A DNA stretch of 36,695 nucleotides. Origin: an uncultured Pelagibacteraceae bacterium. GTDB taxonomy: Bacteria > Pseudomonadota > Alphaproteobacteria > Pelagibacterales > Pelagibacteraceae. The position numbers and the translations under genes were made by a program. The first letter of the stretch is position 1; each line of letters begins with the position of its first letter. The stretch covers positions 1 to 36,695 of the forward strand of contig CACMDE010000009.1 of NCBI GenBank assembly GCA_902612345.1, written 5' to 3'. Shown one piece after another: positions 7,528-16,567 of the stretch. The notes beneath the pieces were generated by a model that saw nothing but the letters and a program-made list of their open reading frames with translations, was not told the origin of the DNA and did no database searches.

Positions 7528-7932
7528 TTAAATAAATTTTAAAGACTCAAATAATTTTTTTTTATCTAATTTACAATCTTTGTAACCTTGTTTTACAATG
7601 TTTAGATATCTGGTAGTTGGATACATGAAGGAAGTTTTATTTAACATAGTATATGTCATCACTCTTTTATTATAATAGGTAAAATAATGTTTTATATATA
7701 GATTTGGAAAATCTTCATAAATATCGAGTTTTTTTTCATCACTTTTAGAAATTTCAAAAAGACCACCTTGAACATATGAATTATTTTTTTTTTCAATATC
7801 AGCGGCTCTATACTTGCTTCTAAAAGTAAGTTTAAAACCTTTAAGATTTATTTTTTTTATAAACTTGCTATCCTTGCATCTTCTTTTCATTTGAAAATGG
7901 TTTAAATTACTTCCATAAGCAAAATATAACAT
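7528..7932 (-). CDS. Gamma-glutamylcyclotransferase (GGCT/AIG2-like) family protein
   Basis: A 134-residue single-domain protein. It opens with YFAYGSNL, the glycine-rich substrate loop of the GGCT/AIG2 fold, and has a conserved acidic residue in DIYEDFP near residue 75, at the place of the catalytic Glu. Members release 5-oxoproline from gamma-glutamyl compounds or open related gamma-glutamyl amines. Its ATG overlaps the stop of the CinA-like gene by one base (TAATG, 7934-7930), so it is translated from that transcript. The specific substrate is not known. Confidence 0.8.
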   Translation of the reverse strand: MLYFAYGSNLNHFQMKRRCKDSKFIKKINLKGFKLTFRSKYRAADIEKKNNSYVQGGLFEISKSDEKKLDIYEDFPNLYIKHYFTYYNKRVMTYTMLNKTSFMYPTTRYLNIVKQGYKDCKLDKKKLFESLKFI

Positions 7933-8684
7933 TAAATTGTCTCTATTATTTTGATGTCTTTAGATTTTATGAATTCTAATAATTCTAAATTACAAATATT
8001 TAATTTATTTTTGTCTGACGATCTAAGAACTATAGAAACACCTAATTTACCAGCTTTAAAAAATGGGTAGCTTCCTATCTCTACATCTTTATTTTTATTT
8101 TGAATACTAGTAATTGATTTTGCAATTTCACTTTCAACTGTCCTTAGACTAACTGTTATGCTTAAAATTGGATCACCACCGATTAATATATTGTTTAATC
8201 CACCAATCATTGATTGAAGAATAGAAGGAACACCCGGTAAGCAAAAAACATTTTCTACATAAAAACCAGGAGCTCCACTTGTTGGATTTAAAATAAGTTT
8301 TGCCTTTGTTGGCATCTTTGACATTTTTTGTCTTCCATCATTAAATTCACCTGGTTTATAATATTTTTCTAAAATAGAATAAGCTTCTTTATGAATACCA
8401 TATTCTATACCAAATGCTTTAGAGATGGACTCAGCAGTAATATCATCGTGAGTTGGTCCGATGCCTCCAGTTGTAAAAATATAATTAAATTTTTTTCTTA
8501 AATCGTTTACAGTGAAAATTATTGTAGACTGTATGTCTGGAATTACCCTCACCTCTCTCACTTCAATACCAATAGAATTTAACCACTTAGCTAATGTACT
8601 AGTGTTTATATCCTTGGTTCTTCCTGATAAAACCTCATTTCCTATAATAATTATTCCAGCAGTTATTTCTTTTTTATTTGTCAT
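7932..8684 (-). CDS. CinA N-terminal domain protein (COG1058, molybdopterin-binding-like fold)
   Basis: A 250-residue protein with IIIIGNEVLSGRTKDINTS at the start and FTTGGIGPTHDDITAESIS near residue 90, the hallmark of the MoCF_biosynth/CinA-N domain. CAPGxP-like LPGVPSI follows near residue 150. Full CinA proteins (about 400 residues) also carry a C-terminal nicotinamide-nucleotide deamidase domain, absent here. Stand-alone N-domain proteins have been linked to ADP-ribose or NMN pyrophosphatase activity, so a role in nucleotide clean-up is plausible but not shown. It is the first gene of a two-gene unit with the GGCT-like gene. Its start lies only 22 bp from that of divergent sfsA. Confidence 0.85.
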   Translation of the reverse strand: MTNKKEITAGIIIIGNEVLSGRTKDINTSTLAKWLNSIGIEVREVRVIPDIQSTIIFTVNDLRKKFNYIFTTGGIGPTHDDITAESISKAFGIEYGIHKEAYSILEKYYKPGEFNDGRQKMSKMPTKAKLILNPTSGAPGFYVENVFCLPGVPSILQSMIGGLNNILIGGDPILSITVSLRTVESEIAKSITSIQNKNKDVEIGSYPFFKAGKLGVSIVLRSSDKNKLNICNLELLEFIKSKDIKIIETI

Positions 8685-8706
8685 TTCTCAATATAAATAA
8701 ATTAAA

Positions 8707-9393
8707 ATGAAATTTACCAACAGTTTAATCAAAGGCAAATTAATTAAAAGATATAAAAGATTTTTTGTAGATGTTGAAGTAAATAATAAAATTTTAACTT
8801 CACATTGTCCCAATACTGGGTCTATGCTTGGATTATTAGATAAGGGTAATGAAGTTTGGATTTCAAAAGTAGACAATCCAAACAGAAAGTTAAAATTTAC
8901 CCTCGAAATGATTAGGAAAAATCAAAGGATTATTGGAGTAAATACTCACAGGGCAAACCGTATTGTTGAGCATGGTTTAAATAACAAATTGTTAAAAGAA
9001 TTTTCGTCAATTAAAAAAATTAAGTCAGAATTTAAATATTCTGATGATACAAGATTTGACTTTTTATGTGACGATAAAATAATTGAAGTAAAAAATGTTA
9101 CCCTTAATAGAAATGATGATATTGCTGAGTTTCCTGATGCAGTAACAGTGAGAGGCACAAAACATTTAAAAAAATTAACAGAATCATTGAAGCGAGGTTA
9201 TAAACCTTATGTTTTATTTTTGGTACAAATTCAAAATATTTCCAAATTTAGAATAGCAAAAGACATAGATTCAGATTATTATAATAATTTTATTGAAGCT
9301 TATAAAAAAGGTATAAAATTTATTGCATATAGATGTAAATTAAATTCAAAAGAAATTGTTATAGAAAAAAAAATACAAATTGAACATGATTAA
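8707..9393 (+). CDS. sfsA: SfsA, sugar fermentation stimulation protein homolog
   Basis: A 228-residue protein matching SfsA throughout: CPNTGSMLGL near residue 35, NTHRANRIVEHGL near 79, DFLCDDKIIEVKNVTL near 115, FPDAVTVRGTKHLKKL near 145 and the end block KGIKFIAYRC. SfsA proteins have an N-terminal OB-like part and a C-terminal nuclease-like domain; E. coli SfsA was described as a DNA-binding regulator of sugar use, but the general function is unsettled. The E-V-K in IEVKNV and the upstream Asp fit the restriction-nuclease-like metal site. The stop overlaps the start of map by eight bases. Confidence 0.92.
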   Translation: MKFTNSLIKGKLIKRYKRFFVDVEVNNKILTSHCPNTGSMLGLLDKGNEVWISKVDNPNRKLKFTLEMIRKNQRIIGVNTHRANRIVEHGLNNKLLKEFSSIKKIKSEFKYSDDTRFDFLCDDKIIEVKNVTLNRNDDIAEFPDAVTVRGTKHLKKLTESLKRGYKPYVLFLVQIQNISKFRIAKDIDSDYYNNFIEAYKKGIKFIAYRCKLNSKEIVIEKKIQIEHD

Positions 9394-10153
9394 ATATAAA
9401 GAAAAATTTGAAAGAATGAGAATTGCGGGTAAACTTGCGTCAAAAACATTAGATATGCTAACAAATTATATCAAACCTGGCATCTCTACAGATAAAATTG
9501 ATCAATTGGCTTATGAATTTATTAAAGATAGCGGTGGATACTCAGCCCCACAATTTTATAGAGGTTTTAAAAAATCACTTTGTACTTCTTTAAACCACGT
9601 TGTTTGCCATGGAATACCGTCTGATCGTATTTTAGAGGATGGAGACGTGGTAAACGTAGATGTTACTGCAATTGTTAACGAATATTATGGTGACACGAGT
9701 AGAATGTTTACGATAGGAAATTCATCTATTAAAGCAAATAATTTAATTGATGTTACCTATGAGTCAATGATGAAAGCAATAAAAATTTTAAAACCGGGTA
9801 CTAAATTGGGTGATATAGGAAATGAGATTCAGAATTTTGTTGAAGAGAAAGGATATTCTGTTGTTAGAGATTTCTGTGGTCATGGAATTAGCAATACATT
9901 TCATGAGTCTCCTAATATTTTACACTATGGAAAAAAAAATACTGGAATGGAAATTTATCCTGGTATGACTTTTACAATTGAACCAATGATTAATGCAGGG
10001 AAATATGATGTAAAAATTTTAAATGATGGGTGGACAGCCGTAACTAAAGATAAGTCTTTATCTGCACAATTTGAACATACAGTTGGAATCACTGAAAATG
10101 GATATGAAATTTTCACAGAATCTGGTAAAGGTTATAATAAACCTCCTTATTAA
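9386..10153 (+). CDS. map: Methionine aminopeptidase, type I
   Basis: Removes the N-terminal methionine from new proteins in the cytosol using two metal ions. I take the ATG at 9386 rather than an in-frame TTG at 9380, giving 255 residues. The five metal ligands are visible in order: Asp in VVNVDVT, Asp in YYGDTSRMF, His in CGHGISNTFHE, Glu in FTIEPMI and Glu in QFEHTVG. The second conserved His (TFHESP) is also present. It has no N-terminal extension, as in bacterial type Ia enzymes. It overlaps sfsA by eight bases and is followed two bases later by purB, so it heads or joins the purine operon. Confidence 0.96.
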   Translation: MIKYKEKFERMRIAGKLASKTLDMLTNYIKPGISTDKIDQLAYEFIKDSGGYSAPQFYRGFKKSLCTSLNHVVCHGIPSDRILEDGDVVNVDVTAIVNEYYGDTSRMFTIGNSSIKANNLIDVTYESMMKAIKILKPGTKLGDIGNEIQNFVEEKGYSVVRDFCGHGISNTFHESPNILHYGKKNTGMEIYPGMTFTIEPMINAGKYDVKILNDGWTAVTKDKSLSAQFEHTVGITENGYEIFTESGKGYNKPPY

Positions 10154-10155
10154 TA

Positions 10156-11448
10156 ATGATTGATAGATATTCTAGAAAAGAGCTAAAAGACATTTGGTCT
10201 GAAGAAAATAAATTCAAGATTTGGCTAGATATTGAAATTGCCGCAGCTCAGGCTATGGAAAAATATAAAATTATACCCAAGGGTGTTTCTTCAATAGTTA
10301 GAAAAAAAGCAAAAATAAAAGTAAAGCGAATTCATGATATTGAGGCAAAAGTAAAACATGATGTTATTGCATTTCTAACTTCAATTACTGAACAGGCTGG
10401 TATTAAAGCAAGATACCTTCATCAAGGAATGACATCTTCAGATGTTTTGGATACTGCTTTTAACATTCAGTTAAAACAATCTGGTGAAATATTATTAAAA
10501 GATATTGATAAAATTCTTTCTGTTTTAAAAAGACAAGCAAGAAAATATAAATTTACACCCTGTATTGGAAGAAGTCATGGAATACACGCTGAACCAATTA
10601 CATTTGGATTAAAACTGGCATCATTTTACGAAGAATTTAAAAGAAATAAAAAAAGGCTTGCTAGTGCAATATTCGATATTTCAACATGCGCAATATCTGG
10701 TGCTGTTGGAACTTTTGCAAATATTGATCCAAAAGTTGAGGGCTATGTAGCAAAAAAATTAAAATTATATCCAGAGCCAATCTCTACACAAATAATACCT
10801 AGAGACAGACATGCGCATTATTTTTCAGTCTTAGGAATTATAGCAGGAAGCATTGAAAGAATAGCTACTGAAATTAGACACTTACAAAGATCAGAGGTTT
10901 ATGAAATGCAGGAATTTTTTTCAAAAGATCAGAAAGGCTCTTCGGCGATGCCACATAAGAAAAATCCAATATTGAGTGAAAACTTAACTGGCCTTGCAAG
11001 AATTATTAGAAGTCACACTATCCCTGCATTAGAGAATATTGCCTTATGGCATGAAAGAGATATATCGCACTCAAGTGTAGAGAGGAATATAGGACCAGAT
11101 GCAAATATTACATTAGATTTTGCCTTAACTAGACTAGCAAATCTTTTGGACAAAATGATTATTTATCCAAAAAAAATGATACAAAATATAAATTTAACTA
11201 AGGGTTTAATATTTTCTCAAGAAATTATGTTAGAACTTACAAAAGGTGGGATAAGTAGAGAAAAATCATATAAAATTGTACAAGCTCATTCAAAAAAATG
11301 TTTTTCTGAAAATAAAAATTTATTTAATTTAATATCAAATGATAAAAAAGTTATGAGTATTATTAGTGAAAAAAAATTAAAATCAATTTTTAATTATTCT
11401 AGACACTTTAAAAATGTAAACTTTATCTTTAAAAGAGTATTTAAATAA
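10156..11448 (+). CDS. purB: Adenylosuccinate lyase
   Basis: Acts twice in purine synthesis: it releases fumarate from SAICAR to give AICAR and from adenylosuccinate to give AMP. The 430-residue protein has the fumarase/aspartase-superfamily signature GSSAMPHKKNP near residue 261, whose serine is the catalytic acid in the mobile loop. TSSDVLDTAFN (about 94) and GRSHGIHAEPITFG (about 138), which hold the conserved histidine and substrate residues, are present too. This is the short (about 430) PurB type. Its stop shares one base with the purC start (TAATG at 11446), consistent with coupling inside the pur operon. Confidence 0.96.
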   Translation: MIDRYSRKELKDIWSEENKFKIWLDIEIAAAQAMEKYKIIPKGVSSIVRKKAKIKVKRIHDIEAKVKHDVIAFLTSITEQAGIKARYLHQGMTSSDVLDTAFNIQLKQSGEILLKDIDKILSVLKRQARKYKFTPCIGRSHGIHAEPITFGLKLASFYEEFKRNKKRLASAIFDISTCAISGAVGTFANIDPKVEGYVAKKLKLYPEPISTQIIPRDRHAHYFSVLGIIAGSIERIATEIRHLQRSEVYEMQEFFSKDQKGSSAMPHKKNPILSENLTGLARIIRSHTIPALENIALWHERDISHSSVERNIGPDANITLDFALTRLANLLDKMIIYPKKMIQNINLTKGLIFSQEIMLELTKGGISREKSYKIVQAHSKKCFSENKNLFNLISNDKKVMSIISEKKLKSIFNYSRHFKNVNFIFKRVFK

Positions 11449-12230
11449 TGAAAAAAGGTAAAAAAATTTATGAGGGAAAAGCAAAAATTATTTTTGCAAC
11501 GACAGATAAGAGTCTAGTAATTCAACATTTTAAAGATGACGCAACAGCTTTCAATAATCAGAAGAAAGCAAATATAGAAGGTAAAGGAATATTAAATAAC
11601 AGAATTTCAGAACATATTTTATCTTCTTTAAAAAAGGTTGGTATTGATAATCATCTAATTAAACGTCTTAATATGCGTGAACAATTAATTGATTTGGCTG
11701 AAATAATTCCAGTTGAATTTGTAGTAAGAAATATCGTTACTGGTTCTTTAACAAAAAGATTAGGTATTGAGGATGGTACTGTGTTGAATAAGCCTTTGAT
11801 TGAGTTTTATTATAAAAATGATGAACTCGGTGATCCACTAGTTTCAAGAGAACATGTAGATGCTTTTGGATGGGCCTCAACATCTGAGCTTAATTTTATT
11901 AAAGAACAGTGTTTACGTATAAATGATTTTTTACAAGGAATGTTTATAGGTATTAATATTAAACTTGTTGATTTCAAATTAGAATTTGGAAAAAGAAAGT
12001 CAGATGGTAAAATAATACTTGCAGATGAGATTAGTCCAGACACCTGTAGACTGTGGGATGCGGATACAGAGAAAAAATTAGATAAAGATAGATTTAGAAA
12101 AAATTTAGGTAATATAGTAGAAGCATATCAAGAAGTAGCTAGAAGATTAGGAATATTGCATGAACAAACAAGCAATGTTAGACCAATTAAATTTCCTAAA
12201 CCCACTGCGGTTAAAATTAAAAAAAAATAA
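11448..12230 (+). CDS. purC: Phosphoribosylaminoimidazole-succinocarboxamide (SAICAR) synthase
   Basis: Joins aspartate to CAIR with ATP to form SAICAR, the substrate of the PurB encoded just upstream. The 260-residue protein begins GKKIYEGKAKIIF, keeps VEFVVRNIVTGSL near residue 90, LVDFKLEFGK near 170, and the ADEISPDTCRLWD metal/substrate motif near 188. The C-terminal tail is rich in lysine. It overlaps both neighbours by one base (TAATG at each junction). Neither purE nor purK is in the window. Confidence 0.96.
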   Translation: MKKGKKIYEGKAKIIFATTDKSLVIQHFKDDATAFNNQKKANIEGKGILNNRISEHILSSLKKVGIDNHLIKRLNMREQLIDLAEIIPVEFVVRNIVTGSLTKRLGIEDGTVLNKPLIEFYYKNDELGDPLVSREHVDAFGWASTSELNFIKEQCLRINDFLQGMFIGINIKLVDFKLEFGKRKSDGKIILADEISPDTCRLWDADTEKKLDKDRFRKNLGNIVEAYQEVARRLGILHEQTSNVRPIKFPKPTAVKIKKK

Positions 12231-12463
12231 TGAAAATTAAAGTAATAGTCACTCTCAAAAATGGAGTTTTAGACCCTCAAGGAAAGGCAATACAACAAAC
12301 TTTAAATAGTATGAATTTTTCAAATGTAAATGAAGTAAGGCAAGGTAAATTTTTTGAAATTAATGTGAACGAAATTAATGAAGAAAAAGCTAAATCACAA
12401 GTTGAAGAAATGTGTAAAAAACTATTAGCAAATCTTGTCATTGAGGATTATAAAATAATTTAA
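12230..12463 (+). CDS. purS: FGAM synthase subunit PurS
   Basis: A 77-residue protein matching PurS: KVIVTLKNGVLDPQGKAIQQTLNSM at the start (shown in parts VTLKNGVLDPQGKA) and KFFEINV in the middle. PurS bridges PurL and PurQ in the three-part formylglycinamidine ribonucleotide synthetase, and its presence explains the short PurL here. It overlaps purC by one base and precedes purQ by a few bases, giving the usual S-Q-L order. Confidence 0.95.
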   Translation: MKIKVIVTLKNGVLDPQGKAIQQTLNSMNFSNVNEVRQGKFFEINVNEINEEKAKSQVEEMCKKLLANLVIEDYKII

Positions 12464-12469
12464 TCATTG

Positions 12470-13153
12470 ATGAAATCTTCAGTAATTATTTTCCCAGGAT
12501 CTAATTGTGATAGAGACATGGATGTGGCCCTTACTAAATTTGGGTTTAAAAACACAATGGTTTGGCACAATGATCAATCAATTCCAAAAAGTGATTTAAT
12601 AGTTCTTCCGGGAGGTTTTTCTTACGGTGACTATTTAAGATGTGGGAGTATTGCATCAAAATCCAATATAATTAAGTCTGTAATTGATTTTGCAAACTCA
12701 GGAGGATTGGTTCTAGGTATTTGTAATGGATTTCAAATATTAACCGAAACAGGATTGCTTACTGGAATTCTTCAACAAAATAAATATCTTAATTTTATCT
12801 GTAAGAATGTTTTTATCAAAGTTAAGGATAAAAAAAATAAATATTTTAAAAATATAAAAAAAGAGATATTAGAATTGCATATTGCCCATAATGAAGGAAA
12901 TTTTTTTTGTACTGATCAAGAACTTAAATTATTAGAGGATAACAATCAAATAGCCGTAACCTATTGTAATTCAAATGGATTGGAAAATGAGGAAGACAAT
13001 CCTAATGGTGCGATAAAAAATATAGCTGGAATATTTAATAAAAATAAAAATGTTTTAGGAATGATGCCTCATCCAGAAAGAATGATTGATAAATACCTAT
13101 CAGGGGAAGATGGATCATTATTTTTTGAAAACTTGTTAGGAAATTTAGGATAA
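12470..13153 (+). CDS. purQ: FGAM synthase glutaminase subunit PurQ
   Basis: Class I glutamine amidotransferase that supplies ammonia to PurL. I place the start at the ATG at 12470, giving 227 residues; an in-frame TTG lies one codon upstream. The start VIIFPGSNCDRD is typical of PurQ, PGGFSYGDYLRCG follows, and the nucleophile Cys sits in LGICNGFQIL near residue 85. The His-Glu pair of the triad is in MPHPERM near the C-terminus. It overlaps purL by one base (TAATG). Confidence 0.96.
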   Translation: MKSSVIIFPGSNCDRDMDVALTKFGFKNTMVWHNDQSIPKSDLIVLPGGFSYGDYLRCGSIASKSNIIKSVIDFANSGGLVLGICNGFQILTETGLLTGILQQNKYLNFICKNVFIKVKDKKNKYFKNIKKEILELHIAHNEGNFFCTDQELKLLEDNNQIAVTYCNSNGLENEEDNPNGAIKNIAGIFNKNKNVLGMMPHPERMIDKYLSGEDGSLFFENLLGNLG

Positions 13154-15345
13154 TGCAAGTAACTGAGGCTGTTGCTATAGATCATGGTTTAAAGAAGGAT
13201 GAGTTTTCTAAAATTTGTAATTTACTTAAACGTATACCTAACATCACTGAACTTGCAATTTTTTCAGCTATGTGGAATGAGCATTGTTCTTATAAATCTT
13301 CAAGAAAACATTTAAAAAAATTACACACTAAAGGAAAACAAGTAATTCAAGGTCCTGGTGAAAATGCAGGTGTAATTGATATTGGAGACGATGATGCAAT
13401 AGTTTTTAAAATAGAAAGTCATAATCATCCATCATTTATTGAGCCTTATCAGGGTGCAGCAACTGGAGTTGGCGGTATAATGAGAGATGTTTTTACCATG
13501 GGTGCTAGACCTATAGCTAATTTAAATTCAATTCATTTTGGCTCTCCACAGCACAAAAAAACAAAACATCTTTTAAGAGGAGTAGTTAAAGGTATCGGAG
13601 GTTATGGCAATTGTATTGGAGTTCCTACTGTTGCAGGACAAACAACTTTTGACGAGTCTTACAATGGTAATATTTTGGTTAACGCAATGACTATAGGTTT
13701 GGTAAATAAAAATAAAATTTTTTACTCAAAGGCTGCGGGCTTAAATAAACCAGTGATATATGTTGGATCAAAAACTGGGAGGGATGGAATACATGGGGCA
13801 AGTATGGCTTCGGCTACATTTGATGATAAAATTGAAGAAAAAAAACCCACAGTTCAAGTTGGAGATCCATTTACAGAAAAACTTCTCCTAGAGGCATGTT
13901 TAGAATTAATGGCTGACAAATCTATTATCGCTATTCAAGATATGGGTGCAGCCGGACTAACTTCATCAAGTATAGAGATGGCATCAAAGGGTAACCTAGG
14001 TATCGAACTTAATTTAAGTAAAGTACCCTGCAGGGAGGAAAAAATGACACCTTATGAAATTATGTTATCGGAAAGCCAAGAAAGAATGTTGATTGTATTA
14101 GAAAATGGTAAGGAAAATCATGCAAAGAAAATTTTTGATAAATGGAATTTAGATTTTGCTGTAATCGGAAAAACAACTAACTCAAAAAAAATAGAGTTAA
14201 TCTTTAATGATGCTAAAGTAGCAGAAATTCCAATTAATCTGTTGGCAGAAAATGCCCCAATGTATGATAGAAAGTGGAAAAAAACAAAATTACCACAAAG
14301 GTTAAAGCTAAATAAAGATAATTTTAAATCTTTAAGTATATCAGATTGTTTAAAAAAGATTTTAAGTAACCCTAATATATCTGAAAAGAAATGGATATGG
14401 GATCAATACGATCATACTGTAATGGGTGATACAATTCAAAAACCTGGTGGTGACGCAGGCGTTGTTAGAGTTCATGGAACAAAAAAAGCAATTGCTACAT
14501 CGGTAGATTCTTCTGCGTCTTATTGTTATTCTCATCCACTAACAGGTGGAAAACAAGTAGTATGTGAGAGTTGGAGGAATTTAATTTCTGTTGGTGCTAA
14601 ACCGATAGCCATAACTAATTGTCTAAATTTTGGAAATCCTGAAAAAGAAAAAAATATGGGAGAATTTGTTGAATGTGTAGAAGGTATAACAGAAGCAAGT
14701 GAGTATTTAGATTTTCCTGTAGTTTCTGGGAATGTGTCTTTTTATAACGAAACTAAAGACAAAGGTATTAAACCTACTCCTACTATTGGTGGTGTTGGAT
14801 TATTAAAAAATTATAACAAAATGATAACATTAGATTTTAAAAATATTGATAATATTGTTTATGTGATTGGAAAAACTGAGGGTCATTTAGATCAAAGTGT
14901 TTTTGCAAAAGATATTCTTAATGAGAAAAAAGGACCTCCTCCAAGTATTAATTTATTTAACGAAAAAAATATTGGTGAAACGGTTTTAAATTTAATACAA
15001 AAAAAATTAATTATAAGCTCTCACGATGTATCATTGGGTGGTATACTTACAGCTGTGTCTAAGATGTGTATTAAGGGCAATAAAGGTTTAAAAATTAATA
15101 ATTTGAAAGGCTTAACTAATAAATATGAATACTTTTTTGGAGAAGATCAAGCACGATACATAGTTGAAATACCTAAAGAAAATAAGGAAGAAGTAATTGA
15201 AATATTAAACAAAAACTCTGTGCATTTTGATGATTTGGGCATAATTCAAGAGAAAAACTTAACTTTTAATGGTGATATAAATTTACCTATTGAAGAATTA
15301 TCAGATGCGCATAAATATTGGTTAAAGGAGTATATGGAAAATTAA
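13153..15345 (+). CDS. purL: FGAM synthase large subunit, small-type PurL
   Basis: Converts FGAR to FGAM with ATP and ammonia channelled from PurQ. At 730 residues it is the small PurL that needs PurS, unlike the roughly 1300-residue fused enzyme. Visible family segments are WNEHCSYKSS near residue 41, GPGENAGVIDIGD, KIESHNHPSFIEPYQGAATG near 92, and in the second half GVVRVHGTKKAIATSVD and SHDVSLGGI near 620. Repeated AIRS-type ATP-binding halves are clear. The stop shares one base with the bolA start, tying purine synthesis to the BolA-glutaredoxin pair on the same transcript. Confidence 0.97.
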   Translation: MQVTEAVAIDHGLKKDEFSKICNLLKRIPNITELAIFSAMWNEHCSYKSSRKHLKKLHTKGKQVIQGPGENAGVIDIGDDDAIVFKIESHNHPSFIEPYQGAATGVGGIMRDVFTMGARPIANLNSIHFGSPQHKKTKHLLRGVVKGIGGYGNCIGVPTVAGQTTFDESYNGNILVNAMTIGLVNKNKIFYSKAAGLNKPVIYVGSKTGRDGIHGASMASATFDDKIEEKKPTVQVGDPFTEKLLLEACLELMADKSIIAIQDMGAAGLTSSSIEMASKGNLGIELNLSKVPCREEKMTPYEIMLSESQERMLIVLENGKENHAKKIFDKWNLDFAVIGKTTNSKKIELIFNDAKVAEIPINLLAENAPMYDRKWKKTKLPQRLKLNKDNFKSLSISDCLKKILSNPNISEKKWIWDQYDHTVMGDTIQKPGGDAGVVRVHGTKKAIATSVDSSASYCYSHPLTGGKQVVCESWRNLISVGAKPIAITNCLNFGNPEKEKNMGEFVECVEGITEASEYLDFPVVSGNVSFYNETKDKGIKPTPTIGGVGLLKNYNKMITLDFKNIDNIVYVIGKTEGHLDQSVFAKDILNEKKGPPPSINLFNEKNIGETVLNLIQKKLIISSHDVSLGGILTAVSKMCIKGNKGLKINNLKGLTNKYEYFFGEDQARYIVEIPKENKEEVIEILNKNSVHFDDLGIIQEKNLTFNGDINLPIEELSDAHKYWLKEYMEN

Positions 15346-15575
15346 TGGCTATGAATTTAAAAGAAATTGAGAATTTAATTAAAGAAGCAATGCCAGATGC
15401 AACCATCGATATTCAGGATTTAGCTGGTGATGGAAATCATTATTCAGCTACAATAACTTCTTCTCAATTTATAGGTAAAAGTAAAATTGAGCAACATAAA
15501 ATGGTTTATAATTCATTAAAAGGTAAAATGGGAAATGAACTTCATGCATTAGCAATAAAAACAAAGGAGAATTAA
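15345..15575 (+). CDS. BolA family protein (BolA2/IbaG-like)
   Basis: A small (76-residue) BolA-fold protein. I choose the ATG at 15345, which overlaps the purL stop by one base; a second ATG lies two codons later. The family core is clear: DGNHYSATITSSQFIGKS near residue 28, then HKMVYNSLKGKMGNELHALAIKT, holding the helix-turn and the conserved histidine of the RHRxVY-like motif. BolA proteins pair with CGFS glutaredoxins to bind or pass on a [2Fe-2S] cluster. The adjacent grxD gene, starting on the next base after the stop, supports exactly that pairing. Confidence 0.9.
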   Translation: MAMNLKEIENLIKEAMPDATIDIQDLAGDGNHYSATITSSQFIGKSKIEQHKMVYNSLKGKMGNELHALAIKTKEN

Positions 15576-15908
15576 ATGGATCAACAAACAAACGATTTAA
15601 TAAAAAATGAAATAGACAATAATGAAGTTTGTCTTTTTATGAAAGGAACGCCAGAAGCCCCGCAATGTGGTTTTTCAATGGCTGTATCAAATATGTTAAA
15701 AATTTTAAATGTTAAATTCAAAGGTATTAATGTTTTAGAAGATCAAAAATTGAGAGATGGAATAAAAGTGTTTAGCGATTGGCCTACAATTCCTCAATTA
15801 TATATAAAAAAAGAATTTGTTGGTGGGTGTGATATAGTTAAAGAAATGTTTGAAAATGGTGAATTGAAAAATTATTTAGATTCAAAGGGAATAGAATATA
15901 AAAAGTAA
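15576..15908 (+). CDS. grxD: Monothiol glutaredoxin, CGFS type
   Basis: A 110-residue Grx4/GrxD protein that binds a [2Fe-2S] cluster with glutathione and hands it to apo-proteins or BolA. The active site CGFS is in APQCGFSMAV near residue 30, preceded by the FMKGTPE motif; WPTIPQLYIKKEFVGGCDI near 70 gives the glutathione-binding TIPQ and GGCD elements. A good AAGGAGA lies five to six bases before the ATG. It ends the rightward pur transcript and meets rpsD tail to tail with no base between the two stop codons. Confidence 0.96.
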   Translation: MDQQTNDLIKNEIDNNEVCLFMKGTPEAPQCGFSMAVSNMLKILNVKFKGINVLEDQKLRDGIKVFSDWPTIPQLYIKKEFVGGCDIVKEMFENGELKNYLDSKGIEYKK

Positions 15909-16526
15909 TTATCTAGAATAATATTCAACAACTAAACTTGGCTCCATTACAACTGGGTATGGAACTTCTTCAAACTTAGGAACACGAACGAATTTTACTT
16001 TTTTGTTTTTTTCATCAGCCTGAATGTATTCAGGGATTTCTCTTTCTTTACTTGCCATTGCTACATCAATAATAGCAAGTTGCTTTGATTTATCTCTTAT
16101 CTCAATAGTATCTTCCTCTTTGACCTGATAACTTGATATATTTACTTTTTTTCCATTAACTTTAACATGACCGTGATTGATTAATTGTCTTGATGAAAAA
16201 ATAGTGTTTGCAAATTTAGATCTATATACAACTGCATCTAATCTTCTCTCTAATAATCCAATAAGATTTTCAGCAGTATTACCCTTTGCCATAATAGCTT
16301 TTTTATAAAGATTTCTAAATTGTCTCTCATTCATATTTCCATAATAAGATTTTAATTTCTGCTTAGCTTGTAGTTGAACTCCAAAATCTGAAGGTTTAGC
16401 TGATTTTGTCTGACCGTGTTGTCCAGGAGGGTAAGCTCTAGAGTTAAACGGACTTTTTGGTCTTCCCCATAAGTTAACTTTTAATCTTCTATCTACTTTA
16501 TGTTTAGAATTTAATCTTTTTGTCAT
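15909..16526 (-). CDS. rpsD: 30S ribosomal protein S4
   Basis: Primary 16S rRNA-binding protein of the small subunit, involved in early assembly and decoding accuracy. The 205-residue protein has the [18 protein letters not shown]-terminal region, PPGQHGQ near residue 33, the Y-R/K-x-NL-rich LYKKA block, and the S4 RNA-binding domain [21 protein letters not shown] with [12 protein letters not shown] near 115. It is the last gene of a leftward run from glmU. The 41-bp gap before it has no clear Shine-Dalgarno. It is not in the rpoA ribosomal cluster, as usual for alphaproteobacteria. Confidence 0.97.
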   Translation of the reverse strand: MTKRLNSKHKVDRRLKVNLWGRPKSPFNSRAYPPGQHGQTKSAKPSDFGVQLQAKQKLKSYYGNMNERQFRNLYKKAIMAKGNTAENLIGLLERRLDAVVYRSKFANTIFSSRQLINHGHVKVNGKKVNISSYQVKEEDTIEIRDKSKQLAIIDVAMASKEREIPEYIQADEKNKKVKFVRVPKFEEVPYPVVMEPSLVVEYYSR

Positions 16527-16567
16527 TGAATAAAGCGCTTTATAAGCAGAAGTTAAGTTTTGTCAAT

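Noticed and set aside
7521..7538. Perfect 18-bp all-A/T palindrome between the DUF6580 gene and the GGCT-like gene
   Set aside because: In sequence this AT-rich, roughly one such palindrome is expected by chance in a window this size, and an all-A/T stem would be weak.
16530..16543. 14-bp palindrome ATAAAGCGCTTTAT just before the rpsD start, considered as an S4 autoregulatory site
   Set aside because: Several 14-bp palindromes are expected by chance here, and an RNA stem with no loop is not possible beyond five A-T pairs.
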